Below are positions 31,628-43,791 of a stretch of 64,000 bases of DNA, piece after piece. Within the stretch, counting starts at the first letter, position 1. Each line of letters starts with the position of its first letter. Source of the stretch: Phytophthora quininea (lineage: Eukaryota > Oomycota > Peronosporomycetes > Peronosporales > Peronosporaceae); contig JAAVTG010000114.1 of assembly GCA_011947345.1 (NCBI GenBank), forward strand, positions 62,001 through 126,000. The letters are read 5' to 3'. The notes under the pieces were generated by a model. It saw nothing but the letters and a program-made list of their open reading frames with translations. It searched no databases and had not been told where the DNA came from. The position numbers and the translations under genes are program-made.

Positions 31628-34011
31628 ATGTCAAGCTCGTCGGCCGACGCTGCGGACGATGGCAGCGCCACGTCCAAGTGGATGAAGATGATCTCGTCCA
31701 CGTTCCTTGGAGAGGCCACGGGCGCCTCCCTCTTCGCTCGACGCGCGTCAGGCAGCGCCGCAGCGGCCGGCGGCGTCTCTCCGGCGGCGCTGAGCGATTG
31801 GGCCAAGCTCAGGGCCGAGAGCAAACTGGACCCGACGCCGCAGCTCAAGATCGCACTTGTGGGCGGCTCCGCCGTGGGTAAGACGAGTATTGTGCGGCGC
31901 TGGCTGCAGCGCTCGTACCCGGCCACGTACAGCCCCACGATCGGTGTGGACGTGAACTGCCTGGGCTACCGGCACCGCGGCCAGGAGCTGCTGCTGCAGC
32001 TGTGGGACATCTCCAGCGCTGAGGCGGACGCCAGCGCTGCATCGCTGCACGCTCTGCTGTGCGAGGACCTGGACGGCATCTTCTTCGTGTTCAACGTGCA
32101 CCGAGTGAGCTCCATCGCAGCCGTCGACAAGTGGCGCCATTGTCTGGCCAAGTATTTGTCCCCCAAGGAGACGCCGTGCTTCTTGCTGTCACACAAGGCG
32201 GACTTGCTACAGAAGAGGGTCATGACTAGCGACGACATTGCAGCCTACGCCCAGGCGGCCGGGTACAGGGGATGGATGTGGACGGTGGGGAAGCCAAACT
32301 TTGGAGAGAACGAAAGGAACCCGGCGGTGAAAGAGGCGCTGGAGCGCATGGTAGAATTCATTTGCAAGGACCGGATTGCCACGGAACATACTCGAGTAGC
32401 ACGTTTGACCAGGCCGTTGGGCATCTTGGAGACGGTTGGGAACCCTGCTCCGTTGGAGATCATCCAGACGGAAGATGCTTTGCACCATTTCTCGACCTCG
32501 TTGCTGCGAATCCCGACGAAAGCCATTACAACACTACCGCGAGATGAAAACATGATGCCCATCAACGAAAACTTTAATGCGACTGAAAGCGAGGAGAAAC
32601 GAGAGGATGCAGCTCATGTCGCTGCAGCTCTGCGTAGCGATAAACGAGCTGCAAACTATGGCGGCAACTGGATTCTAGGCAATAACAAGGGCGTGTATTT
32701 GCGGGCGACAAACAGCAGCCTCCTCGGTAACGACGAGACTGACGATGACTCGGAGTCGGTGGAAGAGTTCACGTTTCCATTTTCTAGCTCGCGGCAAATT
32801 AACGACGACGATGATGCCGCTGCAACTGCTGAAGCGCGGAGACGCGAAAAGGAAGAAGAGGATCGTGAACGGCGCAAAGAGGAGGAGAGGGTTGAGCGAG
32901 ACCGTCGCAACGACAAAGAAGCATGGCATTTCTTTGCTGGCAGTATTAGTCGTGCTCAGGCGGAAAAACTTCTCGAGTACGTTCCAATCTGCTATGAAGC
33001 GAAGGTAAACTGTTCTGACTGTTTTCCTGCGGTGTTGCGTGCAGAAATCGAGGAGAAGGCACTTTTCTTCTTCGCCGAAAAGATGCGCAGACGCTAATCC
33101 TCTCTTATATGGGGCCAGACCACGTGCATCATGTGCTCATTGAGTTTTCGAACCAAAGGTATCATGTTGGCTCGTCCAAGGTAAGGTCACTCATTTAACA
33201 GTTGTCGGTCGGCTGGACTAAAACGCTTGGGTTCTGCTGCACTAGGCATCATTATCGACATCTTTTGCTACGCTTTGGAAGTGCCTGAGAAGTGTGCGGC
33301 GCTATGCGTACCGCGGGTTGATTTTCAGTCGCAACGTTGACTTTAGTGTTGTCAACAAGCAAGAGCTGATCGTCGAAGACGAGAGTATAGCTTCTGGCAG
33401 TCCAACCGACGCCACGACACCTACCAATGCCCCAACGACACCTGGGAGTATCTGGCGAGCACGGACCCGAAGCGGCTCTAGCAGTTCGCTGGGGGATCGT
33501 AGCAGCAACAGCAATAGCCGCCATGCATCTCCCACGACAGCAACGCGGAAGCCCCGTCACTCTCCTGGGCTGCAAGCCAACCAGGAGCAGGTTCAAATTC
33601 CGACGCAGACTCGAGTGGACGAGCTGACCACGGAATTCTACGACCACCTGGCGCAGCGGTTGTCGTATCTGGATCAGCAGCAAAGGCCGAGACGCCCGAA
33701 GCGCACGGCAGGATCGGACTGTCCGAGGACATTGCCCCTCTCCTCGAAATGGTAAGCTAGCGCTACTTCAGACGAGTCCCACGTAGTGTCTGATCGTTTC
33801 GTCATGTAGGTCAACCAGGAGAAGAGCGAACTGCGCCAAGTCCACGACAATAACGCCGAGACCCAGTGGCGGCAGCTCGTGAAGAACATGGAGGCCTGGA
33901 ACCGCATTGTCATGAATTTGGTACGCGTAGACGCCAGTCGCGAAAGAAATTCGTCTCACTGACCTGGTCATATTTTCTCTTTGCCAGGAACTCTGCTCGA
34001 TCGCCCCGTAA
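31628..34011 (+). CDS. Ras-like GTPase fused to an SH2 domain
   Basis: The start at 31628 (MSSSSADAADDG) is chosen; in-frame ATGs lie at 31595 and 31598. A Ras-like domain (residues about 75-235) shows P-loop GGSAVGKTSIV, switch I PTIGVDV, a G3 of LWDISS lacking the usual Gly, and SHKADL in the NKxD position. An Arg/Glu-rich coiled-coil-like stretch (about 395-430) follows. Then comes an SH2 domain: WHFFAGSISRAQAEKLLE, an intron (32977-33044), then GEGTFLLRRKDAQTLILSY with the phosphotyrosine-binding Arg (codon 33073-33075), and HHVLIEF. Further introns are 33181-33245, 33752-33809 and 33921-33987. The C-terminus is Ser-rich then helical, ending ELCSIAP. One A is apparently missing near 33681. 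The protein probably links tyrosine phosphorylation to a switch-like domain. Confidence 0.85.
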
Positions 34012-34153
34012 AGCTCATCGTATCTGTATCAACACATGAAATAATACTTGTCTAGCAGAACTTGAGACGAGTTTTAATGACATCGCATGTTGCCTTTTCT
34101 GTAGCCATCCTGTCAGTTGGTTCTATTTTCGACCCAAATTGCTCACTTCAGAA

Positions 34154-36028
34154 ATGACTATGAACCAGACGGAGATGGAGGACGCGCCGCTGCTGGTGGG
34201 CGGCGGCTCCCGCTCGCGTCGCCCTCCGTCGTCCCCGCCAACCTCCAGAGCTTCACCGCAGAGCGACGTGGCCATGGACCTGGAATCAGGCCGCCAGCGC
34301 AACTCGTCGAGCGGCCGCAGCCTCCGACCGGAGCCCAAGCAGCAACCAGCGAGGGCCAAGGCCGACAGCAACGCGTCGTCCGCTAGAAGCCCCAGAGCCG
34401 CCGAGAAGATCACGGTAGCCGCAGTGGTGGTGCACCTGCTCAAGGGCAACATCGGCCCCGGCGCCATGTCGCTGCCCAACGGCTTCTCCAAGACGGGCGT
34501 CTACGCGGGGCCTGTGCTGTTCGTCCTCGTGGCGCTCGTCTCGGTGTACAACATGGACCTGCTGCTCAAGTGCAAACACATTGTGAGTCCCAAGGGGCCC
34601 ATGAGCTTCGGAGACGTCGGGAGGGAAATTCTGGGCCCCAAGGGGAAGCTGCTCATCGACGTCTTCCTCGTAGGCACGCAGCTGGGCATCTGCTGCGTCT
34701 ACTTCACCTTCGTGGCCACAAACATCCACGTTGTGCTGCCGCAGAGTCTGCAGGACGCCATCACTGAGCGGCAGATTATCTTTGCCATCTTCCCGATTCT
34801 GCTCATGCTCTCGTGGGTGCGCACGCTGCGGCGTATCACGCCCTTCTCCGGTCTAGGTGAGTGGCTGTGTCCTTGCTCAAGGTGACGAGAGGAATCTGAT
34901 GAGAATTTGTGCGCAGCCAACTTCGCAGTGCTTTCGGGCATCGCCATCGTGTTTTACTACTCGATCAACTACTGGCAACACCCAAGGAAGCCACGAGAGC
35001 CGACGATATTTGCTGATTGGAGCCAACTACCTGAGTTCTACGGGACTGCAGTGTACTCGTTCGAGGGGATTGGATTGGTCCTGCCCATCCAGAACGCCAT
35101 GGCGCAGCCTGAACGCTTCCCGCGCATTCTGGCCATCTGCATGCTGTCCATTCTGGTGCTGTTCCTGTTCATTGGCGAGGTGCCAACGATCGCCTTTGGC
35201 AGGATCGACAACGGCAGCATGACGGCTGTGCTTCACGACTACTGTGAAGGTTGGCTTGTCACGATGGTACGTGCTGCCACCTCATTGTTGTGTGCGATCT
35301 CTCTGCTTACTGTTTGGTATTTGTGCGGATAGGCGAACGTAGCGCTCGCGTTTGCGTGTACACTTTCTTTTCCCATCCAGTTCTACCCAGCGATTGATGT
35401 GCTAGAGCGTATGCTACGGCACAAGTCAATGATGCGGCCAACACCGCCAGCAGAGCCCACACAAGTCGCGTTGGAGGCGCGACGGCGACGAAAAGCTCGA
35501 AAGCAGTACCGCACCTTGCATGGACAGGATGGCGCTCTCGAGTACAGTCACCGCGACGACCACGACGTCATGCTGTCATCAAGCAGCACCAACAGCCATC
35601 CGCCGACGCTGTTTTCGCTCCAGACGGGCATGCGGCACTCGTTCTCGCCGATTGCCTCTCCTGCGATGGTCGCAGCTGCTGCTTCCGTCTCCACTTCTCG
35701 ATCTTCTGCGACGTGTTTGGAGCGACTGGTGTGCAATCTGACGCCGTACGAATGCAATCGCACGCTGTTCCGATCCATGCTATGCACAAGCCTCATGGTC
35801 ATCGCCGTCTGCGTCCCCGATGTTGGGCTGCTTATCAGTCTCTTCGGCTCCGTGGGGTCGAGTATGCTGGCGATCGTGCTGCCACCCATACTGTATCTGG
35901 TTGCTGCGGGGCCTACACTTTCGTTGCCATCGCGCGTGCTCCACTGGGGGATTGCGGTCTTTGGCGTCGTGGGGATGGTTGCCGGCACCATACAGGCCAT
36001 GCGCCAGGTCATCGACTCCTTCAACTAG
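34154..36028 (+). CDS. AAAP-family amino acid transporter (SLC36-like)
   Basis: Predicted proton-coupled amino acid transporter of the plasma or vacuolar membrane. A cytosolic N-terminus of about 90 residues is rich in Ser, Arg and Pro. The first membrane segment has the family signature LLKGNIGPGAMSLPNGF. Further segments include VLFVLVALVSVYNMDLL, a TAVYSFEGIGLVLPIQNAM signature and three C-terminal helices (about 10-11 in all). A long cytosolic loop with RRRRKARK and Ser runs (codons near 35440-35700) is unusual. Introns are 34857-34916 and 35267-35332, both in phase. No frameshift is present. An Inr-like GCTCACTTC lies about 15 bp before the ATG. Confidence 0.92.
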
Positions 36029-36382
36029 CTTGTACCGACATGATTAACTATTACTCGAAGATAATTATTTCCTTTTGTAAGTTCTTGCCAGCTTCGAACA
36101 CAACGAAAGAGTCAACATGTTCCTACGAACCAGATTAAAGTTCAATGCTGTGCGTTATCGGTGCAAAGCTTGGGGAAACCCGTAAAGCTGCTTTACCATT
36201 TCAACAAAATCGACGGCTTTGTCACTATGAAAACCCAGCCGCATCAAGGATCGGTGCAAGGGCGCTTTTAGTTTGCCAGGAAACCAAGAAATTGACCCCA
36301 GTTGGTTGCGTGGCATGCCGTAACAAGTCGACCTTACGATTGTCATCACGATGCATCCTCCACTGATCACTCCCTCGCCGAC
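36029..36382. other. Intergenic, no gene recognised
   Basis: AT-richer sequence after the transporter stop. A minus-strand frame (36155-36427) is open but unrecognised, and it overlaps the promoter of the next gene. Confidence 0.4.
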
Positions 36383-36397
36383 CTCACTTTCATTTCC
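36383..36397 (+). promoter_or_regulatory. Oomycete Inr/FPR core promoter
   Basis: CTCACTTTCATTTCC, seven bases before the ATG at 36404, matches the combined oomycete initiator and flanking region consensus (CTCATTYYNCAWTTT-like) closely. It supports a once-active gene. Confidence 0.6.
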
Positions 36398-36403
36398 TCC
36401 ACC

Positions 36404-37039
36404 ATGGACCCGCGCCGACCAATTCAACTCTTGACCACTCTGCTACTAGCAATCGGCTCGCCCTCCGCTGCGAATTCTTCGCCTGGTGCCGCCACCTTCG
36501 GCGACATCACCTCGGGCAGCAACAAGTGTGTCGTCGGCATCCCCAGCACCTTCATCACCTTCGAGTACATGGACTGGGTCTGGGACAAGCGCTTGAGCGA
36601 GAGTATGGCCATTCAAGAAGATCGATGTCAACGCTGTGGGCGAAGCCGTCAGACGCCAAGCTCTTGGACTGGAGCGATGAACGATCTACGCCGATGTCCT
36701 CGACGTCGATGGCGTCCCGAAATGCCCCGACGAGTGCCATAAACACAGAGACCAAGTTGCCGATGCCGACACCAGTTCCTGCAAGGGAAAGCCTTTCGAT
36801 ATGTCCCTGTGGCCGTCGACGAAAGTTGGGAAAACATCGACGGAGCCGGCGGGGACTGGGGACAGCGTGTAGAGGTCGAAGCCATGCTGGAAGTCATGGA
36901 TTACGAGCCCCAGACATCTACAAGCCTGATGAGAAACTAGGCGACGATTTCCCACCGACTGAGCCCGACGGCGACCACTGCGGACGGATGGATGCTCCGT
37001 CGTGTGTGCGAGAACATCAAGTCTCGCTACGACTTCTAG
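36404..37039 (+). pseudogene. Secreted protein gene of unknown family, multiply frameshifted
   Basis: The start MDPRRPIQLLTTLLLAIGSPSAA is a credible signal peptide. The mature part reads through at least four frames: CVVGIPSTFITFEYMDWVWD, then IDVNAVGEAVRRQ, then CPDECHKHRDQV with several cysteines, then VAVDESWENIDGAGGDWG, and finally an acidic stretch DEKLGDDFPPTEPDGDHC before the stop at 37037. I do not recognise the family. Some shifts could be homopolymer errors, but their density within 630 bp is higher than elsewhere. I therefore favour a pseudogene of a secreted, possibly effector-like protein. Confidence 0.5.
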
Positions 37040-37295
37040 ACGCATTTGGTCGTTGGGGCTGTGAGTAAAGAAATAAATGTCCTTGGGCGAAAGCAGCTGT
37101 ACGGATGAAAACTTTTAAGAGTTAGTCGTAGGTAAAGAACGCATGCAGCCCTACATGAACATCTCTTGTTTATCTTGAAGCGCCTAGTGCTCCGTCGCCA
37201 GTCTCGCTGCTATCCGTGAGCTCGTCCCGGCTTGTCTTTTGTCAGTCCTCCTTCAGCCGCTCGCTTCGGATGTCTGCGCACGCCTGACACTCGTT

Positions 37296-39165
37296 TCACT
37301 CGCACTTAATGTTGCGATAGATGCGTTTTGTGAACACGCTGCTGCCCAGGTATCCGACAGTACCGCACATGATGAAGAACGCGAAGCAGAACAACCCCTA
37401 CAGGAGAAAAGGTTAGTCACTAGCACAATTCAGCCAGTTGTGGTCACTTACATGTAGCCAAAGTAGAAACATGTCTGCAGAAAGCCCGACATGTTGGTCT
37501 TGAAGAAATAGAAATAGATGGCGTAGATGAAGACGTAGAGGGCGGTGCTGCCTGCTGCCGCGAACGATGTCCAATGCCATCGGTAGTTCTCAGCGTTGAG
37601 CAGGAAGTACGTGCACACGATAGTCACGCAGAGCGTCACAATCGTCAGGATGATGAACACCAGCAGCATGAAGCCGTACACGTAGTAGAACTTGTAGTTC
37701 CAGAACGACGCAAAGATGAAGTACATCTCAATGAAGATCGAACCGAACGGGAGCACACCCGTCAGCGCGATCAGAACCGGTGGACGAAGGTACCAGCGTG
37801 CCTCGGGGACTTCACGTGGGAACTTGTTCACTCGGCACGGGAAGCCTGCCTTTGCGGCCCCGTGGCGACCCAGAATCGTCCCTAGCACAGCCAGCGGACA
37901 CGACACAAAGAACCAGACCAGCACCACTTGCACAATGGTCACAAAAGGGATCGCGTACGTCGTGCCGTAAAGCACAGCCAAAGCGTTGATGAAAAACACC
38001 GACACGAACGTCACCGTGGGCAGCAGCGCCGATGATAGACACATCGCTCGGATCCAGTCTTTGGAAACGCGCGGGTAGAAGAACTGGTGGTAGAAGGCGC
38101 CACTCGCGTAGCCATTGGCCAGCGACGAGAACGCGTAGACCGTAAGCCCCACCGATACGATGCCTCCTGGCTCGACATAGAGTGACGATCCAATGGCAAT
38201 GAGCATCAGACAAACCGACAACACTAGCAGCTGAGCCCCCGTTCCGATCAGCGCCGTGAACAGCAGCAGGTAGGGCGGCGCACGAAAGACGTCTCCGTGC
38301 AGCAGCTTCCAGCCAGAGTTGGCGTCGTCTTTGAGCAGCGACGACTTGCCGTCCATCATGAGCTCCTCGGCGTCGTCCTCTGCAAAGCGAGCGTAGTCGT
38401 TCTTGAGCGTCCTGAGCAGAATGAGCGCCACGAGTCCGCAGAGGAAGATGACCATCATGAACGAGTTGAAGATGGAGAACCAGTGGATCTGGTGCTCGAA
38501 GAACTCGTCCTCGAGGTACCTGTCGAAGCGGTCTTCGAACGGGATGGTCGTCTCGGACCAGACCACCTCGTACGTGAACTCGACCTTCTTGTTGGACGCG
38601 ATGGACGTCAGCACGTCCGAGTACGTCAAGTTGACGTGGATGATGTGCGGCCCATTGTACGAGATCGAGTACTTTTTGTGCGTGTACAGCACGCGGGTGC
38701 CGACGGGGAACTGCTGCAGGAACGCCACGTCGTCCGTGGGCTTCATGACCTTCCCCACCAGCCCCCACACGGGCAGGTCGTCCACGCTCATCTGGTACCA
38801 GTAATGCTCGTCCACGGCTGCCCCGAACTGCAGCGCGTCCGAGTCCGTCAGCGTCTGCGCGCAGAGCCGCGTCTTGGGCGTGTCCACCGCGAACTGTAGC
38901 TGCTGGCCAGAGTTGAGCAGCTCGTTTCCTTCCAGGATCTCCCCGATGCCCAGCGCGTGCGCTTCCGGCTCCTCCGACTCCTGCGCGCGGCAGAAGGGCA
39001 GCGTGTTGTATGTATACGTTTCCTGTGGGTTGTTGAAGGGGCCGATCTTGTTCTCCCAGACCACCACCGACTCCCCACGCGGTACTCGTGGCTCTCCACG
39101 TCGGCTGACGCGCCGGGAAGCAGCACCGCCAGCGCAGCGAGCAGCACTGAGCGCCCCAAGACCAT
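37296..39165 (-). CDS. Transmembrane 9 superfamily (EMP70/TM9SF) protein
   Basis: TM9SF proteins are nine-helix membrane proteins of the Golgi and endosomes. The start at 39165 (MVLGRSVLLAALAVLLPGASA) gives a signal peptide. The luminal domain has VVVWENKIGPFNNPQETY and LPFC, typical of the family, and HQIHWFSIFNSFMMVIFLCG is the first membrane segment. Eight further helices follow, including CSSALLPTVTFVSVFFIN and GSIFIEMYFIFASFWNYK. The last exon (37397-37296, after intron 37398-37451) encodes GLFCFAFFIMCGTVGYL and ends in KRIYRNIKCE. One base is missing at a C4 run (39073-39076 on the plus strand) and probably one G at the last splice junction. The length of about 640 residues is normal. 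Confidence 0.92.
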
Positions 39166-39345
39166 ATTCCACCTTTCTCCACGCGGCCGAATAATGAACT
39201 ACGGTTACATCCGGATGGAACATCCAACCATATTGAGTCACGATATCGTTCTTCCGGATGTATCCGGAAGGTGTCTAGTCACTTCAATTCGACAGTATAC
39301 CAACTTCAACTCGAACATTGCTCGTTATATTACAGCATCCTACCA

Positions 39346-41068
39346 CTATTTGCCCTTGACGGGGAAGCAAGGGAACTTGCGCAGATTGGGCATGTCGTCC
39401 ATGGGCAAGAAGGCCGCCATGAACTCTTCGTTCGGAGACAGCCAGTCGTCCAGCAGCATCCCTTCTGTGAAGGAGCCCTCCGTGTCTGCTGGGTTGTAGG
39501 CGTACTCGCTCTCAGGATTGAGAGACCACATGAATCCCCGGAATAATTCTTCTCCATCAGTACTTTAATCGTCAGGTCAGTCGTGCGCTTCGTCGTTTTC
39601 TTCGGGTGCGCGTCCTTCGTGTACAAGCCCGCAAACTCCCCAGCAGCAGCGCCGAGGCCTTCTCGTCCACCAAGTAGCCAAACATGTCGGTCATGGTGCC
39701 TTCCACGCGCGTCAACAGATCCCCATCCGACAGCTCCACATACGTGCTGAAGTCGGACGTGGTCCCGTCCCCGTAGAAATACCGCTGCGGGTTCACTGCC
39801 GTCGTGTAGTAGTGCGGAGCCCACACGAGTTTGTTGTCGATGGTGAATTTGGGCTTCGTGTCGCCTGCTTTCTGGAGTCCGCCGCCCCACCAGTCGTAGT
39901 AGTCGAGGTTTTCGCCAGCAATTGTGGTCTTGTGGCTTGCCACGACGCCCTCGACGAAGCCCAACCACTGTGGGCAGTTGCCATGCATGACCTTGGCGAT
40001 CTTCTCGCAGCCCACGACAAAGTCGTCGTCATCTCCCGTGCCCCACGTTGCTGTCTCTGGTTCGTTCTTCAGGTCAAGCCCCATGACGTTCCAGTAGTCC
40101 TGGCCGCAGAGATTGGAGGACACAATGTCCACAGCGTTCAGGAAATCGTCCTGACTCACGCCAAGGTCCTTATCGAACCAGGTCGCGCCGGACTTTTGTT
40201 GGTCAATCGGTGCATGCTAATGAGCACGCCAATGTCGCGATACGCCAGGGACTTGACGAGCGTTTGCAAGGTCGAGATGAAATCGGTCGCGTTGATGGCT
40301 CTGTTGCTGGACAAATTGACAACCCCTTCTGAGGTGGACTGTTGTTGAGCACATTCTCCACGGAGATTGGCAGTCGCACGGCATTAAAGTTGTTTCTCGC
40401 CAGGAAAGCTGCAATTTCATACTGTAGTCACAATAAAAACTGGTGAGTCTGCAGTTGATTTCCCCCAAGACTAGAGTTCGTACAGCTGTGGTTCCGTTTT
40501 CCGCATTCTCCCAGAGCCCAAATGGCACAGCCAAAGCAGTCTCCATACCAAACCAATTGACGCCTTTGATCTGAATTGACACTTCAGTACCGTTGGCCGC
40601 CACCGCCACGATCTCGCCATTCTTGCTCTGGTAGTCGGGCATTTCGCACGCTGCAATGCAGATCACGTTGGTGAATAAAATCGTGGCGGCATTAAAGTGC
40701 AGAGGAAAGCGAACGTACTGACGGTGGTGTCGTAGGATTTTGGGTTGCCCACCTGGCCGTCGTCGGAGATGATGATGTTGTCGTCCGTCTTGTTATCTTT
40801 GATCGACCGTTTATTGGCGACGTGCTGCTCGTACGCCATGGTCCTCACGACACGCCGCTCGTGGGTGTTAATTGCGGCCTTTGTCAACATGCAGAGAAAT
40901 CCCACGACGAGAATGATCAGCAGCAGCAGACCCGGCCATATCTAAAGGAAACCACAGCGCCTTAGAAATCTGCTAGAGATCAATCGCAACGAGAGCACTT
41001 ACTCTATACTGTCCCTTGTAGTCTGCTGTGTTTTCCTGCTCCCGCGGTTTCTTGACCACCAGCCTCAT
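39346..41068 (-). CDS. GH5 glycoside hydrolase, membrane-anchored (array member 1, most divergent)
   Basis: A short cytosolic exon MRLVVKKPREQENT...KGQYR (start 41068) is followed by an exon with the anchor WPGLLLLIILVVGFLC, then IIISDDGQVGNPKSY and the GH5 domain. Two more introns are visible, at about 40668-40720 (GTACGTTCG...TTGCAG) and 40425-40489. The other array members have at most one. Catalytic Glu residues fall in LDLKNEP and in GEFAGLY. At least four one-base losses break the frame: G4 runs near 40322, 39640 and 39537, and an A4 run near 40196. The C-terminus is FPCFPVKGK. The extracellular beta-glycosidase fold is family knowledge; the substrate is unknown. Confidence 0.75.
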
Positions 41069-41399
41069 GTTCTGGGACGGCTCCGCTGCTGAGTGCTGTG
41101 TGAATTTCCCTTGTCTGAGAAGGCCGTCGCTGGCATCGTGTGTCGTACTGGGGCCGCTTCATCTCGAGACAGCTCGGTGGTGATCTGCCATGGCGTCAAC
41201 GGCGTCGACGCTCGCCCCGCCGACCACTCCACTACCAAACTGACGCGGTGATCCATGTGAACGCGACCACCGTATAGTAGTCGACAACAATTCGACTATG
41301 CATGCCGATCAATAAGTGCGCTCGAGCTCTTCCTCTACCTTTGACGTCCGTGATACCTTATCTTGCCGCCTGTGACTTGGCGAACGTGGCATGTGCCAC

Positions 41400-41700
41400 C
41401 CGCCCTACCAGCTGGGAATCGCGCTTGCACTGGTGTAGAGGCTCTGACTGCGTAAAGGACTCGAACACCAACTGAAAGTGGTGAGCGTTCCCCTTGCTGT
41501 CAACAGTTCTGTAGCTTTTCCCTCGTGGACATTTGGACCCCTTCCTGGAGGTAATCGCCCGTGATAGCCAAGCAGGCGTCGTCCAACAAACCTGGAGTGA
41601 AGTCGCCGCATGGAGTCGCCGGTATAGCCCTTCTCCACCAGCATGGTCCGTCGTGCGCCTCAGTTTTGAACGAGCGTCGTGGGACTCCCAACATGGCAGC
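41400..41700 (-). pseudogene. GH5 relic between array members 1 and 2
   Basis: Two minus-strand frames carry faded GH5 C-terminal sequence: MLVEKGYTGDS (compare LMEKNYSGG in member 1) and FTPGLLDDACLAITGDYLQEGV (compare FTEGLLDDDWLTPNKVFMEG). Only about 60 residues can be aligned and no upstream exon survives. It is a sixth, nearly erased member of the array. The rest of 41069-41983 holds no gene I can support. Confidence 0.55.
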
Positions 41701-41983
41701 TTCCTCTAAGTGATTCGCTGGTCGCTTCTCCCCACGTCGCGTTCTTCAGGTGGTTCTCTGGTGCTGTGTACTTGTCGGGCGCACAAAGAAGACTTCATAT
41801 GCATGGGAAAACCTTTACCGTCTTCATTTCGCACCAAGGTGTGTTATACATTACGAAGCCCTTTCTAATACTACAGTCTCCCAACAGGTACTCGCCCTGC
41901 GAAGCCGTCGTCAACTCTGCAGCGATAAGACTTCCACGAACTGATCCGACCAACTCGAAGAATCGAAGTTTCAGTCTCTCCAG

Positions 41984-43791
41984 CTAGGACGATGACGACG
42001 ACGAAGATTTGATCTCTTGTGGGAAACACGGGAACATCTTGAGGTCTTTGATCACATCCAGAGCAGCAATACCCTCCATGAACACCTTGTTCGGGGTCAG
42101 CCAGTCGTCGTCCAGCAGACCTTCAGTGAATGTGCCGTACGTGTCGGCTGGATTGTACTGGTAGGCACTCTCAGGGTTTAGAGACCACATGTAGCCGCCT
42201 GCGTATCCAGCCTTCAGCATCACCTCAATTGTAAAGTCGGTTGTGCGCTTCGTAGTGAGCTTGGGGTGCTTGTCCTTGGCGTAGAGCCCTGCAAACTCGC
42301 CCATGACCATAGCATGGGAAGTGTCTGACAGCAGGTACCCAAACATCTTGTCCATGGTCTTCTCGACGTTGTTTCTCAGCGTGTCGTCGTCCAATTCCAC
42401 GTAGTCATCGAGACCTCCCTCGGCGTTCTGCGTTCCCGAAGCGTAGAGGTACCAGGCAGGGCTCACACCAGTGTTGTAATAGTGCGGGGCCCACACGAGT
42501 TTGTTGTCGACGTCGAGGTCGATGGGGAAGTCTCCAGCGTTCTCCATGCCTCCACCCCACCAGTCGTAGTACGTATTTGCTGCACCGTTCAGAGTGATGG
42601 TGCCCGAGCTTGCAATGCCTTCGACGAAGGCCAACCAGTTGGGACAGTCTTTCAGCATTCGATTGCCGATCAACGTCGCTCCTTTTTGCCAGTCCGGGGC
42701 GTCTCCACCCCACGAACACTCATGAGGCTCGTTCTTGAGGTCCAGGCCGATGACGTTCCAGTACTTGGAGCCGCACAAGTTTTTAGTCAGGACATCAATG
42801 GCCCCCAAGAAATCGTCTTCAGAGACGCCGAGTTTCTCGCTGTACCAAGCGCCACCCGATTCCTTCGGGTCGAGTGTGTGGAGGCTGATCATGACGGTGA
42901 TTTTGCGATACCCGAGCGCCTCCACAATGGACTGAATGGTGCTGACGTACGACGTGATGTTGATCGCCCGATTCGTGTTGACGTTGATGAGGGACTTTTC
43001 AGGCGCCACGTCGTTGAGGATGTTCTTGATGCATACTGGCAGACGCACGCTATTGAATTGGTTGCGCGCTAGGAAGGCTGCAATCTCGTACACGGACGTG
43101 CCGTTGTCCATGTTCTCCCAGAGCCCAAAGGGGACTGCAAGGCCAGTCTCCATGCCGAACCAATTGACGCCTTTGATGCCGACCGGGACCTCGGTGCCGT
43201 TCTTCGAGACGGCCCAGATCTGGCCGTCCTTGCTTTGGTAGTCAGGGAGTTCGCAGCCCATGTCGGGGTACGACTTGGGGTTGCCCACCTGTCCGTCGTC
43301 CGAGATGATGACCTGGTCGTCGTTCTGTCCGTCCTTGATCTTGCGCTTGTCGCTTTGGCGCTGCTCATAGTTGGCTTGGTCCACTTTGACCGCCTCGTTC
43401 TGGTCGATGGCCTGCAGAGTGACGGCAGCCACCGCTCCGCCGACGATCATCAGGAGGATGAGCACTCCAGGCCAAGTCTGCAGAATTAGAAAGCAAGGTC
43501 AGTAGGCTTCAAGGGAAAAGGTACTAAGGACTGGGCAGCTCACTCGGATGCGGCCTTTGTAGTCTTTGGTCTGCTCGGGTCGGAGCTCGTCCATCTCGGC
43601 AGCTTTGATCTTCATCTCGGTCATCCGCTGGCCGCCGGTCCCGTACGAGGCGGAGCCTCTGTCCCCCGACCAGTTGAACTGCGGCTCGGCGGAGCTGTCG
43701 ACGTGGGCGCTGAACCGGCCGCTGGAGAAGTCCCCGGTCGAGTAGGCCAGACTGCCGCGGTGTTCGTCCACAGGGCGGTTCACCTCCATGC
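41984..43791 (-). CDS. GH5 glycoside hydrolase, type II membrane protein (array member 2)
   Basis: Exon 1 (43791-43544) encodes a cytosolic tail ending KDYKGRIR. After an intron of 66 bp, exon 2 (43477-41984) gives the anchor TWPGVLILLMIVGGAVAAV and then the extracellular GH5 domain. The domain begins near MGCELPDYQSKDGQIWAV. The acid/base Glu is in GLDLKNEP and the nucleophile Glu in VMGEFAGLY. The protein ends FPCFPQEIKS plus a Ser run. The frame is uninterrupted, about 575 residues. GH5 enzymes cleave beta-glucans, mannans or cellulose; orientation with the catalytic part outside suits self or host wall remodelling. Long patches match members 3 and 5. Confidence 0.9.

Noticed and set aside
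37812..39227. 471-codon alternative frame over the TM9SF gene
   Set aside because: Arg/Gly/Ala-rich shadow of the clear nine-helix protein in the adjacent frame.
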